From NCBI RefSeq assembly GCF_000149955.1, contig NC_030988.1:1636109-1700108 (forward strand): a stretch of 64,000 nucleotides of DNA. Direction: 5' to 3'. The stretch is from Fusarium oxysporum f. sp. lycopersici 4287 (taxonomy: Eukaryota > Ascomycota > Sordariomycetes > Hypocreales > Nectriaceae). Position 1 is the first letter of the stretch; every line of letters starts with the position of its first letter. The notes beneath the pieces were generated by a model. The model made no database searches and was not told the DNA's origin. It worked only from the letters and a program-made list of their open reading frames with translations. Both the position numbers and the translations under genes were made by a program. Positions 23,075 to 33,507 of the stretch are shown piece after piece.

Positions 23075-23921
23075 GCCGCCTGGGGTGGAGTTTCAGGCAA
23101 TTTCTACTGAATGACTCATGCGGACCACTGCAGAGGACGCACTTTGGTATCTGCGCCTGGCACTCACTATGATGATGACCCTCAGCGGCGCACCTTGCAC
23201 ATACTCGAGGCTTGCTGCATGCGTATGCTTTGTGGCCGAGCTCTTGGCAGTTATAGCATTGTTCCGGTCCAGTAGTCTGCTCAAATACACTCGTATATGC
23301 CGATTCACCTGCGACGAGAAAGTAGTGTTCCTGCAGTAGTCTCTTGGCGTCGCTGCTCTTAGTGAGGTACACCACCATGGATCCATATGACTTGGGGTTG
23401 GCCTTCCGGCTCAGCCAGGCTACCTTGGCAATCTGGACTTCATTCTCCTGGTTTAAGGCTTCTATTGCTCCAGGGAGGATGTTAAACGCCTGGTCAAAGA
23501 CGGCCATACGATTCATGCTATCAACTTTGATAGGATATAGTTGGTCCCGAAGGACTCTTGCACCTGGAGCTTTCCTGGTTTCAAGGATAGTCTTGATCTT
23601 CTGTATTTCTTCTTCGTTCCTACCTATAATCCTGAGGCGGTTGGCATTCCGTCCATCTCTGGTCACTGCGACGCATCGCCAGTGAGGTTGGTCACTTGAC
23701 TGTCGCATCTCCTGCTCCACGGTCTTGCGAATCATTGTTGGTGTAGCGTCTCCAAGATGGTCTTCAGGAACTCTGGATGTGTCGACTGTGCAGAACACCG
23801 GTTCTGGAGTTGCCGATCGGGCTGCAGATGAAGATTGACTGGACATGCTGGTGGATGTCATCCTGGCTGCGTCTGCATACGATTGAACCGACGACCGTGG
23901 TGTTTCAGTCTTGTTCAGCAT
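23067..23921 (-). CDS. LINE ORF1: gag-like RNA-binding protein
   Basis: The 284-aa product has a Ser-rich N-terminus, a central RRM-like region (residues about 70-200), and C-terminal zinc knuckles: C-x2-C-x4-H-x4-C near residue 223, then C-x2-C-x4-H-x4-C, then C-x2-C-x3-H-x5-C. These are the nucleic-acid-binding fingers of LINE ORF1 proteins, which coat element RNA. The start codon lies 8 bases inside the element's 5' end. ORF2 begins within its last codons. Confidence 0.88.
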   Translation of the reverse strand: MLNKTETPRSSVQSYADAARMTSTSMSSQSSSAARSATPEPVFCTVDTSRVPEDHLGDATPTMIRKTVEQEMRQSSDQPHWRCVAVTRDGRNANRLRIIGRNEEEIQKIKTILETRKAPGARVLRDQLYPIKVDSMNRMAVFDQAFNILPGAIEALNQENEVQIAKVAWLSRKANPKSYGSMVVYLTKSSDAKRLLQEHYFLVAGESAYTSVFEQTTGPEQCYNCQELGHKAYACSKPRVCARCAAEGHHHSECQAQIPKCVLCSGPHESFSRNCLKLHPRRHE

Positions 23922-23929
23922 ATCTAGCT

Positions 23930-23941
23930 AAAATATATACA
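23930..23941. repeat. Target-site duplication, LINE 5' side
   Basis: AAAATATATACA, identical to 18847-18858. Reading on the minus strand it starts TGTA, directly after CCCGCACCCCAC, a sequence also present downstream of the second NLR gene. Confidence 0.85.
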
Positions 23942-24408
23942 GTGGGGTGCGGGTTCAGCGTCAGTAATCTTTTATTGAAGTTTTCTTAAGAATGTCCGAA
24001 AGAGGCTTAGATGTGGCGCATGCACAGTAAACAGCTGAAGCCGATATACTCCCTGTCGTCAGCTAGCAATAACAGCATGTACGTACCCTCTACAGGTGAC
24101 ATTTTAACTTATCCAGAGGCTAATTTGCTCCAGATTACCATTCTAAATTATCACAACGCCCACTTTTGACCTGAAGCCATAGTCATCCGCAATAATACTT
24201 ATGCATCATTCCAAGAAAAACTACAATACTGTACAGAGAATGCTAATCAATTCCCATCTGTTACCCCGAGTCAAATGAATCTAAGTGAGGACGATCAGGT
24301 AGGAATGGAGAGACTCGTCAAGGCCCCTGCTGCGATCGTAAGAACCTCGACTTACAAAACTTGTCAGTTGTCTTACGTAGATCATTCCACAGAGGTCTGA
24401 GCCCTGTC
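23942..24408. other. NLR-1 3' flank, homologous to the NLR-2 3' flank
   Basis: On the minus strand this region ends with 32 bases identical to 33824-33855 (AGATTACTGACGC... to CCACTGT). Further upstream another block, ACTGTGCATGCGCCAC, is also shared. Thus the two receptor paralogues share downstream DNA up to the LINE insertion points. No gene is seen inside. Confidence 0.7.
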
Positions 24409-27184
24409 TTAGACTCGGCTTCCTTTTCGTCCGCTTTTGTGATTGTTAGAGACTGGACTGACTCTGAGACTTGGTAGCTGCTGTAGAGCCTCCTGGATTG
24501 AGGCAAGATACTCCATACTCTGTATTGTATCTGGATGCTTCTCCCCGAGCACATCTCGTTGGAGGTCTAATACTTCTTGGTAGATGCCTTCGGCCTCCTC
24601 ATATCGGCCCTGCGCATGGTATGTCGCCGCGAGTGACGCCATGCTGCTGATCGTATCTGGATGCTTCGCCCCAAGCACCTCTCGTTGGAGGTCTAATACT
24701 TCTTGGTAGATGCCTCCGGCCTCCTCATATCGGCCCTGATTATGGTACGTCGCCGCGAGTTCCGCCATGCTGCTGATCGTATCTGGATGCTTCTCCCCGA
24801 GCACATCTCGTCGGAGTTCCAGTACTTTATCTTTCAGTTTCTCAGCCTTCTCATATCGGCCCTGAGCATGGTATGTCGCCGCGAGGTCTGCCATGCTGCT
24901 GATCGTATCAGGATGCTTCCTCCCCGAGCACATCTCGTTGGAGGTCTAATACTTCTTGGTAGATCCTTTCGGCCTCCTCATATCGGCCCTGCGCATGGTA
25001 TGTCGCCGCGAGTTCCGCCATGCTGCTGATCGTATCTGGATGCTTCTCCCTGAGCACATCTCGTCGGAGTTCCAGTACTTTATCTTTCAGTTTCTCAGCC
25101 TCCTCATATCGACCCTGAGCATGGTATGTCGCCACGAGGTCTGCCATGCTGCTGATCGTATCAGGATGCTTCTCCCCAAGCACCTCTCGTCGGAGTTCTA
25201 GTACTTCTTGGTAGATGCCTTCGGCCTCCTCATATCGACCCTGCGCATGGTATGTCGCCGCGAGATCTGCCATGCTGCTGATCGTATCAGGATGCTTCTC
25301 CTCGAGCACCTCTCGTCGGAGTTCTAGTACTTCTTGGTAGATGCCTTCGGCCTCCTCATATCGACCCTGCGCATGGTATGTCGCCGCGAGATCTGCCATG
25401 CTGCTGATCGTATCAGGATGCTTCTCCTCGAGCACCTCTCGTCGGAGTTCTAGTACTTCTTGGTAGATGCCTTCGGCCTCCTCATATCGACCCTGCGCAT
25501 GGTATGTCGCCGCGAGGTCTGCCATGCTGTCGATTGTATCAGGATGCTTCTCCCCGAGCACCTCTCGTCGCAGACCCCAAGCCCGACTGTTTACCGGCTC
25601 TTTCTCTCTCCACCGACCTCGTTCATAAAGAAAGTATGATACTCTCTGAAGTAAATTTGCTGTCTCCGTCTCTGTCCCGCCTACCTCCGCCCACTCCCCT
25701 ACTTGAATGGCATGCGTCAGGTACTCCTCGCATCGTGCCCATGTAGTAGGTTCTGATGACGGGAAGAGGTCGCCCACTACCTGCAGCGCCTTGCCACAGT
25801 AGTATCCCTCATCCTCTTTTGGCCCCTCGTCTGCCCTCAATGCATTGCCAATGGTTGTTGCTACAGAGCCTCTCACCCTCAGCCCATATCGTATAGCCTC
25901 TTGCACAAGCTTGTGCATCTCGTACCTTCTCCCACTATCCTCTGTCTGGCGAAGGCTGAGGAAAGAAAACTCTGTCAGGCGTGTGGCTGCTTCCAAAACC
26001 TCAAGGTCTGAGACTTGTCCGGTTGAAATGACATCCTCTTCATCCTCTTTATCGTATCGACGAGCCGTCGCTGCTACTAGCTCGTGAGGTATGTCTTGAC
26101 AGTCCACATACGCAACCACGTGTAATATCCGGTATGATGTCTCGCTCTCCACTCGGATCCGCTCTATCGAGATCCTCCACGTCTCAAGCACACTGTTCGA
26201 TACCTCCGGTCGTCGATGTCGATCGGCATCGCTCACCTTCAGCACCTCCCATCGGGTCTTGCCTTGTCTGAGGAGATCCAGATACTGTTCGGCTGTCATC
26301 GACATCCGCCGCATGTATGCGCCGGCTTGTGAGATCGCCAACGGGAGGCACTGTAGTTCCTGCAGAAGAGCATCCACTCCTGCCTCCTCCACTGCCTGCT
26401 CTGTACTTATTGGCTCATCTCGGACCCTTGCGAGAAGTGTTGTTGCCTCATCTACAGCCATGGACTGCACCTCGACACCACGTCGCGCTCCAACAAGCGT
26501 GCCTGCAATGTGCGCGTCTCGACTTGTCCACAGCACCGTCCCTTGCAATGCATGAGGAATGTATTTATATAGGTTCTCGGCCATCCCTTCCCCTTTCACT
26601 TGACCCACTCCAAATAACCTCAGGTTGTCGGCGTTATCGAGGATCATCAGCCATTTCGATCGAGCTTCAATCCCGTTGCGCACTGCATCGAGCAGGTCTG
26701 TCCCATCAAGCCGCTCGTCGATCCCGAGCTTCTTGCCAATCGTCTTATAATCGGCTAGGAAAGTCGCTTCGCTGTCGGCATGCACCCAAAATACGTAGCA
26801 GTCGTCGTCGGCGTCACATCGTCGATATGCGTAGTCTAGCGCGATCTGTGTCTTGCTTGATTCATTCCTCTGTTAGCCCGTTCGCGACAATCGTACCATG
26901 CCGAAAGCGGACACCTACCCCGATCCTCCTAGGCCCCAGAGCGCGGCACTGCGCAATCCCAGCGTCGATGGCAAAAGCTTATCTAGTCTGTCGATGAGAT
27001 CCCGTCGATGGACCAGATCCTCGTTGCGGGGATATGGAATGACGCGGACGACTTCGGCGCGGGCCGCCGGGTGGGGCGCGCCGTAGTAGACGTTCCCTTG
27101 AACGTTTCCCTGGTGGATGACAGTATGGTCGCGGAACTGGTTATGGCTGACCTCGCGTTGCTCATGCGGTGAATGTGCTGGCAT
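24409..27184 (-). pseudogene. NB-ARC-TPR NLR receptor (NLR-1) with a frameshift in the TPR array
   Basis: Exon 1 (27184-26919) encodes an N-terminal NQFRDHTVIHQGNV motif (residues 15-28) resembling HET-s-type amyloid motifs, then E-V-V-R-V-I-P-Y-P-R-N. A 63-bp intron splits the P-loop codon (G-G-S-G|K-T). Exon 2 (from 26855) continues with the NB-ARC Walker B (WLMILDNAD), an R-D sensor, the GLPLA-like C-L-P-L-A-I-S-Q-A-G-A-Y motif, a winged-helix segment, and 42-aa TPR units (E-K-H-P-D-T-I-S-S-M-A-x-L-A-A-T-Y-H). An extra C at about 24919 shifts the frame in unit 6. The frame as written stops at 24908 (737 aa), while units 6-9 resume in another frame to 24409. The shortened protein still has more TPRs than NLR-2, so it may work. 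Membership of the STAND class is clear. Confidence 0.85.
24500..25575 (-). repeat. Tandem 126-bp TPR-coding repeats
   Basis: About eight complete units plus a diverged ninth are repeated at high nucleotide identity. Two adjacent units encode identical 42-aa blocks. Units ending I-Y-Q-E-V-L and units ending K-L-K-D-K-V-L occur in a partly ordered pattern, as expected from block duplication by unequal exchange. The near-identity implies recent expansion and makes copy number likely to vary between strains. Confidence 0.85.
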
Positions 27185-27660
27185 CCTGATGTCGATTTAA
27201 TTGCAATCGGTCCACGGACCTTTACAGGAGGGGTTCTGGCATTGTTTGCAATTGCACAAAGCACAGAAAGCTGAAAGACCAACATTCCTTACTTCAGCCG
27301 CTCACGTGATCCTACGTCATCGCATCATCTTCGATTTTGTTCGCCCTGGCTTCAAGGCGCATGACCATATCTCGTCTAAGGTGTCGGGGTCTTCAGCTTG
27401 AACCCATATGTACTAATAATAAAACAATTTCGATACTGTACTTTTGCCGCACCGTTGGTTCTTCCCCAACGTTTAACACGCCGTTGCCCTGAGTCAAGGT
27501 CTGAACATTCCATCCTGCTGATGAGCTTATGGTCACGTGTTCTAGGCAACCGTGAAGGAAATGTGTCCTTTGTTCTTTGTTGGCAATGGCCTGCCCACCT
27601 ACTGGTTGCCCCTCGTCTCGCCCAGTGTCCTTCCTCACCTTCTCGCTGCCAGCCGTCGCC

Positions 27661-29019
27661 ATGAGTTTGCCTCCTCGATGTTCCTTCTCGCCTGACATGT
27701 ATGCGCCAGATTACGATCCTCGCCGTGCCAACGACAGCCCCTTCTCTTTGGATGGCGAGTTTGACCTTGATGGCCGAACTCCGCCATTTCGGACCTGCGA
27801 AACTCCGCGCGCTTATGGCACCCCTCTCCAAGACAGACGCCTGCCATTGCTTGGGCTAAGTGATTGGGACCCCAACTTCCGAGACGACGAAGACGATCCA
27901 ACGTGCATTCACTACGATATCGAATGGAAGCTTCAGCTTAAGAAGGGCAGACTGTCCAAGCTGGTCGAGATCACGGAGGAGAATCTGACCCTTGCCCCCG
28001 GTGCCTACTGGGACAAGTTTCTAAGCCTCGACTTAGCGACGACCGTTAAGGACAAACTTCCCGAGCCGAGGTACGAATCTGATGAGACAACCGTTATTGT
28101 GAGCGTAGAGAAACGTAGTGAACGTAACATGAGGAAGCGCTTTGATGGCCTCGTTGTGGACTAAAGGACGATAGAAGATAAGCTGAGAGGCTGGGCTCCT
28201 CTCTTCCGTGAAGGTAATAAGCTAAGAATTTATATCTCTTTTGTTTATAAAGAGGTCATGCAGCCGGCAGCTGCGACTATCCGGAGTCGCGGCCGTGGGG
28301 CTACAGGCCGACAGCTCATTGCCAGAGACCAACTGCTTGCTGATCAGGAAGAGTCGACGGGCTCTCGTCCCGTGTGGAAAGAAGTCTACGAGCTTCTGCA
28401 CTGCACCGGTGTCCCTTGCGTGAACTCGCAGTTCTATTGCTGGCGTGATCCGGAGAGCAAGAAGCACTACAAGCTCGATACTAACATCCTGAGCATGCTT
28501 GTTGACTTTGCTGAGGAAGGAAATCTGCTGAGGACGCACGATGACGTGCCTGAAAACATCCGCCAGGTGATCTACAAGAATGAAGAGGAGAGCTCGGAGC
28601 GAAGAAGGCTAAAGCGTAAGAGATCTGACAGTTCGTCTCCAATTAATATCAACGTCACCTGTCCTGGTCATCCTGGTCAGCATCAGGGTGAGATTTTTAA
28701 CGAGTCCAATGCTGAAGCGCGGGGAGAAGTGCAGGGGTCGGTGGCGACTCGGCAGCGACCGATCGACCTTGTCATCCCCATGCGGAGAAACCAGGCTCTA
28801 GAAAGATACCACGAATGGCAACAGGATCAAGTGGATAGCCCTCGTTGGCAGCAAAACATTCGATGTGCTTACGAAATCACAAGAGAGGCATGCCTCGATC
28901 TTAGGCATGTCCACTCTGAAGTAGGTGCTGAGTTTTACACCGACAGAGGAGTTCAATTGGGGGTTGCGCTTTCGTTCATGAATGATGTGCCACGTTGGAT
29001 TGAGGAAGCTCTAGGGTAG
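27661..29019 (+). pseudogene. Fungal repeated-family protein, broken by an in-frame stop
   Basis: The frame from the ATG at 27661 reads for 167 codons, meets TAA at 28162-28164, and then continues in the same frame through 28165-29019 with protein-like text. Just before the stop is K-R-F-D-G-L-V-V-D, just after it T-I-E-D-K-L-R-G-W-A-P-L-F-R. Further on are C-T-G-V-P-C, a C-W-R-D-P-x-x-K-K-H-Y-K-L segment, a Lys/Arg-rich NLS-like stretch, and a C-terminal R-x-x-Q-L-G-V-A-x-x-F segment. I recognise this as a multi-copy fungal family of unknown function often found near transposons. A TGG to TAA change (two G-to-A steps) would explain the break. It could also be two shorter products. It lies between the two NLR genes. 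Confidence 0.6.
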
Positions 29020-29127
29020 CAGAATGATGATCATATTTTGTTTTCTCTCCCATGCTTTATGCCTCACACCTTATTTCCTTTCCCTCTAGCTTAAACTACA
29101 AACAATGTCTAGCGTGGTCTCTAAGGT

Positions 29128-29439
29128 CTAGTGGCTCGTGCCTCTACAGAGGTTGCTCAACCGCCAGTCCTGCATTACGAAAGTGTCCCTCAGCGCTCGC
29201 CTGTGTTCCCCTACAGTTTGCACGCATGACCTGACATAGGATCCAAAATCTCTCTGGATGAGACTGATGTGCTCATCCCACCGCAGCTTCACATAAGCCT
29301 TCATCTCAGCAAAGTACTCTTCAATCGGGTTAGTGTCGGGCGTGTACGGTGCTGTCATCTCCAGCTTCACGCCAGCCTCGTCACAGGTTATGGCTCCTGG
29401 ATGTTGGTAACGAGACAAAAGAGGGAAAAGTGGAAACAC
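29128..29439 (-). mobile_element. Tc1/mariner transposase remnant (DDE C-terminus)
   Basis: The translated minus strand contains a C-D-E-A-G-V-K-L segment, then A-P-Y-T-P-D-T-N-P-I-E-E-Y-F-A-E-M-K, the classic block around the third catalytic acid of mariner-like DDE transposases. A helical tail follows. The N-terminal and first two catalytic blocks are missing, and no terminal repeats were found, so this is an inactive fragment. Confidence 0.75.
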
Positions 29440-30150
29440 AAAGAAGTGGTCGGTCCCAAACTACCCTGGCTTGTGTAAGTATGTGAGCCTGAGTTACAAG
29501 GCTAAATATTACTCATAAAGGCGGGGCCAGGTGCTAGGGTGACAGGATGACATGATCACAGGATGACAGGATGACGAACCTAAACCACTTTAACCAGCCA
29601 CACGCCCGACTTCAGCCACACTCAGCCCTAGATAATCACTGCATGAAGGGAATGGCGTACCTTCTCGACGAAGCCATACTTTGACCGGAATATACAGTCA
29701 ACAACGGACCTCAGGGAACTGTCAAATCAGACGCTTCACGTAGGCCCAAATGTCATGTTTCCTCCCACATCACCTTGGTTGATCCAAACTCTATCTCCCA
29801 ATAAGTTGTCCGCAACGCCACGCTCGGTTGAATGACTTTGACCTGCCTGCATACTTGGTTCGTCAGCGCCTTTCTAGGTGATTTTACAGCGATACTGCTA
29901 CATATTCCAAAATTCGAGACTTACCTGGATTATCTTAAGTTCGAGGGCACCGCTGTGGAATCCCTTTCTCTATGAGCATTTATTGCGGCACCTTATGCAA
30001 TCACTGCTTTGCGGAGACAGTGGTCTTCTCATGGAGAAAGTTATCGTTGTGAATAGTTCAGGGCGATCGATGCTGATACAGTAGTTCCGGATGGAAATGA
30101 CTAGTGGTAACGGGTTCAATAGCAATGCTCGAACGTAGACTTTAATAATC
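29440..30150. other. Intergenic
   Basis: No supported gene. A short imperfect repeat of ACAGGATGAC-like units lies at 29540-29580. It contains the 3' side of the HeLo-like gene. Confidence 0.5.
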
Positions 30151-31111
30151 TCACTTCCAGAAGGAATCGTTGAAGCCCCTCGCCGCCTCCCCTCCCATGT
30201 CACCAGTGATGATTCGGACGTCGTGACCGAACTGATTGTTGGCAATCGTCGTCTTGCGACCTGCCATTTTCTGCCAACCTTCTACCCCAATATTGCCCGT
30301 CATTATTCGGGCCTGACCAAGCGTCACATTGCCATAAATATTTGTTTCCCTCACCTCGTTGGAGCTGCTCATGCTCGTCGTATTATCGGGGGCGGACATT
30401 CCCATCGCTAGTATGTCAGCAACATTAACTGGTATGAATCCATCCGCTATGAAATCTCGTCAGTAGGTCTGTTTTGTGCGATCACTAACATATATGTCTG
30501 ACCTGTCTGCTGCAGCGCTCGGTTCTTCACAATATCCAGAAGAGCCAAGTTGATCCCGAGCACTTTGTTGACCCTAGTGTTTGTCTGCTCGAGAACGCCG
30601 AATGCAACTCGAAAGCCGTCTTGGAGGTTTCCCAACAAGCCGACTTGAGCCACCGAGATCCGCAACCCGAGCTCATTACGAGCCCGGTCAAGCTGGTCCA
30701 GGATGCCTTGCAACTTTTTGTCGTCCTTGTCGCCCGACTTAAGGGCGTGGAAGAACTGTGACACGGCCTTCTCTCGTTGCCTGGCAGCAAGGTTATCCAG
30801 GAATGATCTAAGCTCAGTGGCAATGTTGGTGATGGCCTTCACCTGCAGTTCGACCCTGGCCGTTTGCAGCTTTTCTTCCTCGCGAACAAGACCAAGTGAT
30901 TCATCGATAGCGTCCAGATGCTTAGACATATTATCCAGCGTCTCGGATGTGCCTTGGACCCTGCCCCGCGCGCTTCGAATCTCCTGGATGACAGTAAATG
31001 CCGCACCGATAATGCCGATGATGCTAGCCGCTGCTCCTATTGCCTCTGCCTGCGCGATAAAAATCAGCGAATGAAGCCTATATCAGAGCTAGGCCGAGAG
31101 GTGAGTACCAT
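30151..31111 (-). CDS. HeLo-like/SesA-domain protein with two HET-s-type amyloid motifs
   Basis: Exon 1 is just the ATG (31111-31109). It is followed by a 59-bp intron, exon 2 (31049-30503), a 56-bp intron and exon 3 (30446-30151), giving 281 aa. The N-terminus has a Gly/Ala/Ile-rich hydrophobic helix (residues 5-20, G-A-A-A-S-I-I-G-I-I-G-A-A), as in glycine-zipper HeLo-like domains. A helical bundle follows, with G-D-K-D-D-K-K-L and L-R-I-S-V-A-Q-V-G-L-x-G-N-L-Q, which I recognise from fungal SesA/STAND N-terminal domains. The C-terminus holds two repeats: G-Q-A-R-I-M-T-G-N-I (227-236) and G-H-D-V-R-I-I-T-G-D-M (257-267), ending G-F-N-D-S-F-W. HET-s has the same size and order. By analogy the product is the membrane-attacking executor of regulated cell death, switched on by templated amyloid folding. 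The partner receptor is divergent, 191 bp away. Confidence 0.8.
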
Positions 31112-31302
31112 TGTTGTAGTCTGTTGGTGGTAGGTAAAAGTACGATTATGGTCATCTGATGGCAATGCGCTCTGTCTTTAACCAATCAGTGAGGCTGTGT
31201 CTCGTCACGTTCTCAGCCTTATTGCTACCCCTCTCCGGACGTGAGACTGTACAAATTTGGCGACTTCCAGAAGATTGGTGCTGTAAAATAATTAGCAACA
31301 AA
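31112..31302. promoter_or_regulatory. Shared divergent promoter of effector and NLR-2
   Basis: Only 191 bp separate the two start codons. A CCAAT box lies at 31182-31186. No TATA element is clear. The arrangement would allow co-expression of receptor and effector. Confidence 0.5.
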
Positions 31303-33507
31303 ATGGATCAGCCAGCGTTCCACCGACGCGGCGTCACTTGCAGCCGATTTGGCGACAATGCCAGAATTAACCAGGGGGATATCCATTACCACTTGCCCCA
31401 CCCAGCGGCCCATGCCGAAGTCGTTCGCGTCATTCCGTATCCCCGCAACGAGGATCTGGTCCATCGTCGGCATTTCATCGACAGACTAGATAAGCTTTTG
31501 CCACCGACGCCGGGATCCCGTAGCGCTGCGCTTTGGGGCTTGGGAGGATCAGGGTAGGTCTCCACTCGGCACACTACGGTGTAGCGAAAGGGCTAACAGA
31601 GGAACGAACCAAGCAAGACACAGATCGCGCTAGATTACGCATATCGACGATGCGACGCCGACGAGGAATGCAGCGTATTTTGGGTGCATGCCGACAGTGA
31701 GACGACTTTTCTAGCCGATTATAAGACGATCGGCAAGAAGCTCGGGGTCGACGAGCAGCTTGACGGGACGGATCTGCTCGATGCAGTGCGCAATGAGATC
31801 GAAAGGCGGCCGAAATGGCTGCTGGTCCTCGACAACGCTGATAACCTGAGGTTGTTTGGAGTGGGCCGACAATTCAAGGGAGAAGGATCGAACGAGAACC
31901 AGAATCTATACAGATATGTACCTTGCACATCGCAAGGGACGGTGTTATGGACGAGTCGAGATGCGCGTATCGCCGGCACGCTCGTTGGATCGCGTCGCGG
32001 TATCGAGGTGCGATCTATGGTTATAGATGAGGCGACGACGCTTCTCGCAGTAGCTAGAGATGAGCCGTCGACTTTGAGGGAGGCAAGTGTGGACGCTCTA
32101 TTGGAGGAGTTACGATGCTTACCCTTAGCGATCTCGCAAGGCGGCGTATACATGAGGCGTATGTCAATGTCAGCCGAGAAGTACCTAGACCTCCTCAGGC
32201 AGGGCAAGACCCGATGGGAAGTGCTAAGAATGAGCGGCACGGACCGACACCGACGGCCAGAGGTATCGAACAGCGTGCTTGAGACTTGGAGGATCTCGAC
32301 GGAGCGAATTCGAGCGGAGAGCGAGATGTCGTACGGCATTCTCCATGTGATTGCGTATCTGGATAGTCAGGACATAACGCAAGAATTGATGGCGGCAGCT
32401 GCTAGTCGATACAACATTGGCGGCGAGAGGTCAACTGGAGAGGCTACGGAGCTTGAGGTTCTAGAAGCAGTCACCCGTCTGACCGAATTTTCTTTCCTTG
32501 GCCTACGTCGGAAGGAGGATAGCAGGCGAAGTTATGAGATGCATAAGCTTGTGCAAGAAGCCGTACGATTTGGGTTGAGGATAAGCAGCTCGGTAGAGAC
32601 GACCACGGGCAAGGCGCCAGGTGCAGTAAATGAACCGGAGAACAGCGAAGCATACTATTCTGGCATAGCTCTACAGATAGTAGATGATCTTTTTCCGCCA
32701 TCGCAACCAACTTCATGGGCACAATGCGAGGAGTATGTGACGCATGCTGTACGAGTAGGGGAGTGGGCGGAGGTGAGCAGGACGGAGATCGAGACAGCAA
32801 CTTTATTCCAGAGAGTATCGGATTTTCTTTACGATCGAGAACGGTGGAGGGAGAAAGAGCCGGTTGATAAAAGGGCATTAGAACTTCGACGGAAGGTGCT
32901 TGGAGAAAAGCATGCACATACGATCAGAAGCATGGCGGACCTTGCAGCGACATACCATGTGCAGGGCCGATATGATGAGGCTCAAAGCATTTGCCGAGAA
33001 GTACTAGAAATGCGACGAGAGGTGCTTGGAGAGAAGCATCCAAATACGATCAGGAGCATGGCGGACCTTGCGACGACGTACCATCAGCAGGGCCGTTATG
33101 CCGAGGCCGAAAACATTTGCCAAGAAGTACTAGAAATGCGACGAGGGGTGCTTCGGGGGAAGCATCCAGATACGATCAGCAGCATGGCGGACCTCGCGGC
33201 GACGTACCATCAGCAGGGCCGATATGACGAAGCCTTTCAGCTTCACCAAACCGCCTTCCACCTTCGCTGCCTTGTGCTTGGAGAAAACCATCCGGATACA
33301 ATGCAGAGCGTGGCATACCTCGCCTCCACACGGGAGGCGCTACAACAATTACCGTATCTTATAGAACCAGCCCAGTCTTTGGCGGTCACGCAAGTTCACG
33401 AATCGGAAGAAGGAAAGCTGCGGGATAGATCGTTACGAGAGGTTATGCGCGGGAAGGTTGGGCGCTTTCGTAAATGGGGATCCCATAAGAGTTGGGGCTT
33501 TGATTGA
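31303..33507 (+). CDS. NB-ARC-TPR NLR receptor (NLR-2) with N-terminal amyloid-like motif
   Basis: Exon 1 (31303-31553) and exon 2 (31614-33507) join across a 60-bp intron inside the P-loop (G-G-S-G|K-T), as in NLR-1, giving 714 aa. Residues 14-27 (SRFGDNARINQGDI) match the effector's second repeat (NQFGHDVRIITGDM) at F-G, R-I and G-D. The NB-ARC follows, with Walker B WLLVLDNAD, the C-L-P-L-A-I-S-Q-G motif and a winged-helix region ending M-H-K-L-V-Q-E-A. Three full TPR units and a diverged fourth (E-K-H-P-x-T-I-x-S-M) form the sensor, and a basic tail ends the protein. The expected action is ligand-driven oligomerisation that exposes clustered N-terminal motifs as an amyloid seed. The reading frame is intact, unlike NLR-1. 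Confidence 0.85.

Larger units (their letters stand above)
18859..23929 (-). mobile_element. LINE (Tad/I-type non-LTR retrotransposon)
   Basis: The 5.07-kb element lies on the minus strand between perfect 12-bp target duplications. The 5' end (high coordinate) begins only 8 bases before the ORF1 start codon, so it may be slightly 5'-truncated. ORF1 and ORF2 are both open. The 3' untranslated region (about 19303 down to 18881) ends in AAGCCGCCGGGCGTAATAAA followed by TTGTA repeats, the tail copied by target-primed reverse transcription. Shorter copies of the same 3' end lie at 33866-34127 and 55622-55723. Intact frames and matching duplications suggest a recent insertion untouched by repeat-induced mutation. 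Confidence 0.9.

Noticed and set aside
18859..23929. Repeat-induced point mutation of the LINE
   Set aside because: Both frames are open over 4.6 kb and the base composition is not AT-shifted.
24500..25575. Regular direct repeats resembling a CRISPR array
   Set aside because: The 126-bp period is one TPR unit of 42 codons, with no distinct spacers, and the region is in a eukaryotic NLR gene.
26317..26997. A 226-codon plus-strand frame
   Set aside because: It lies antisense to the NB-ARC coding sequence of NLR-1 and shows no motif; it is a shadow of that gene.
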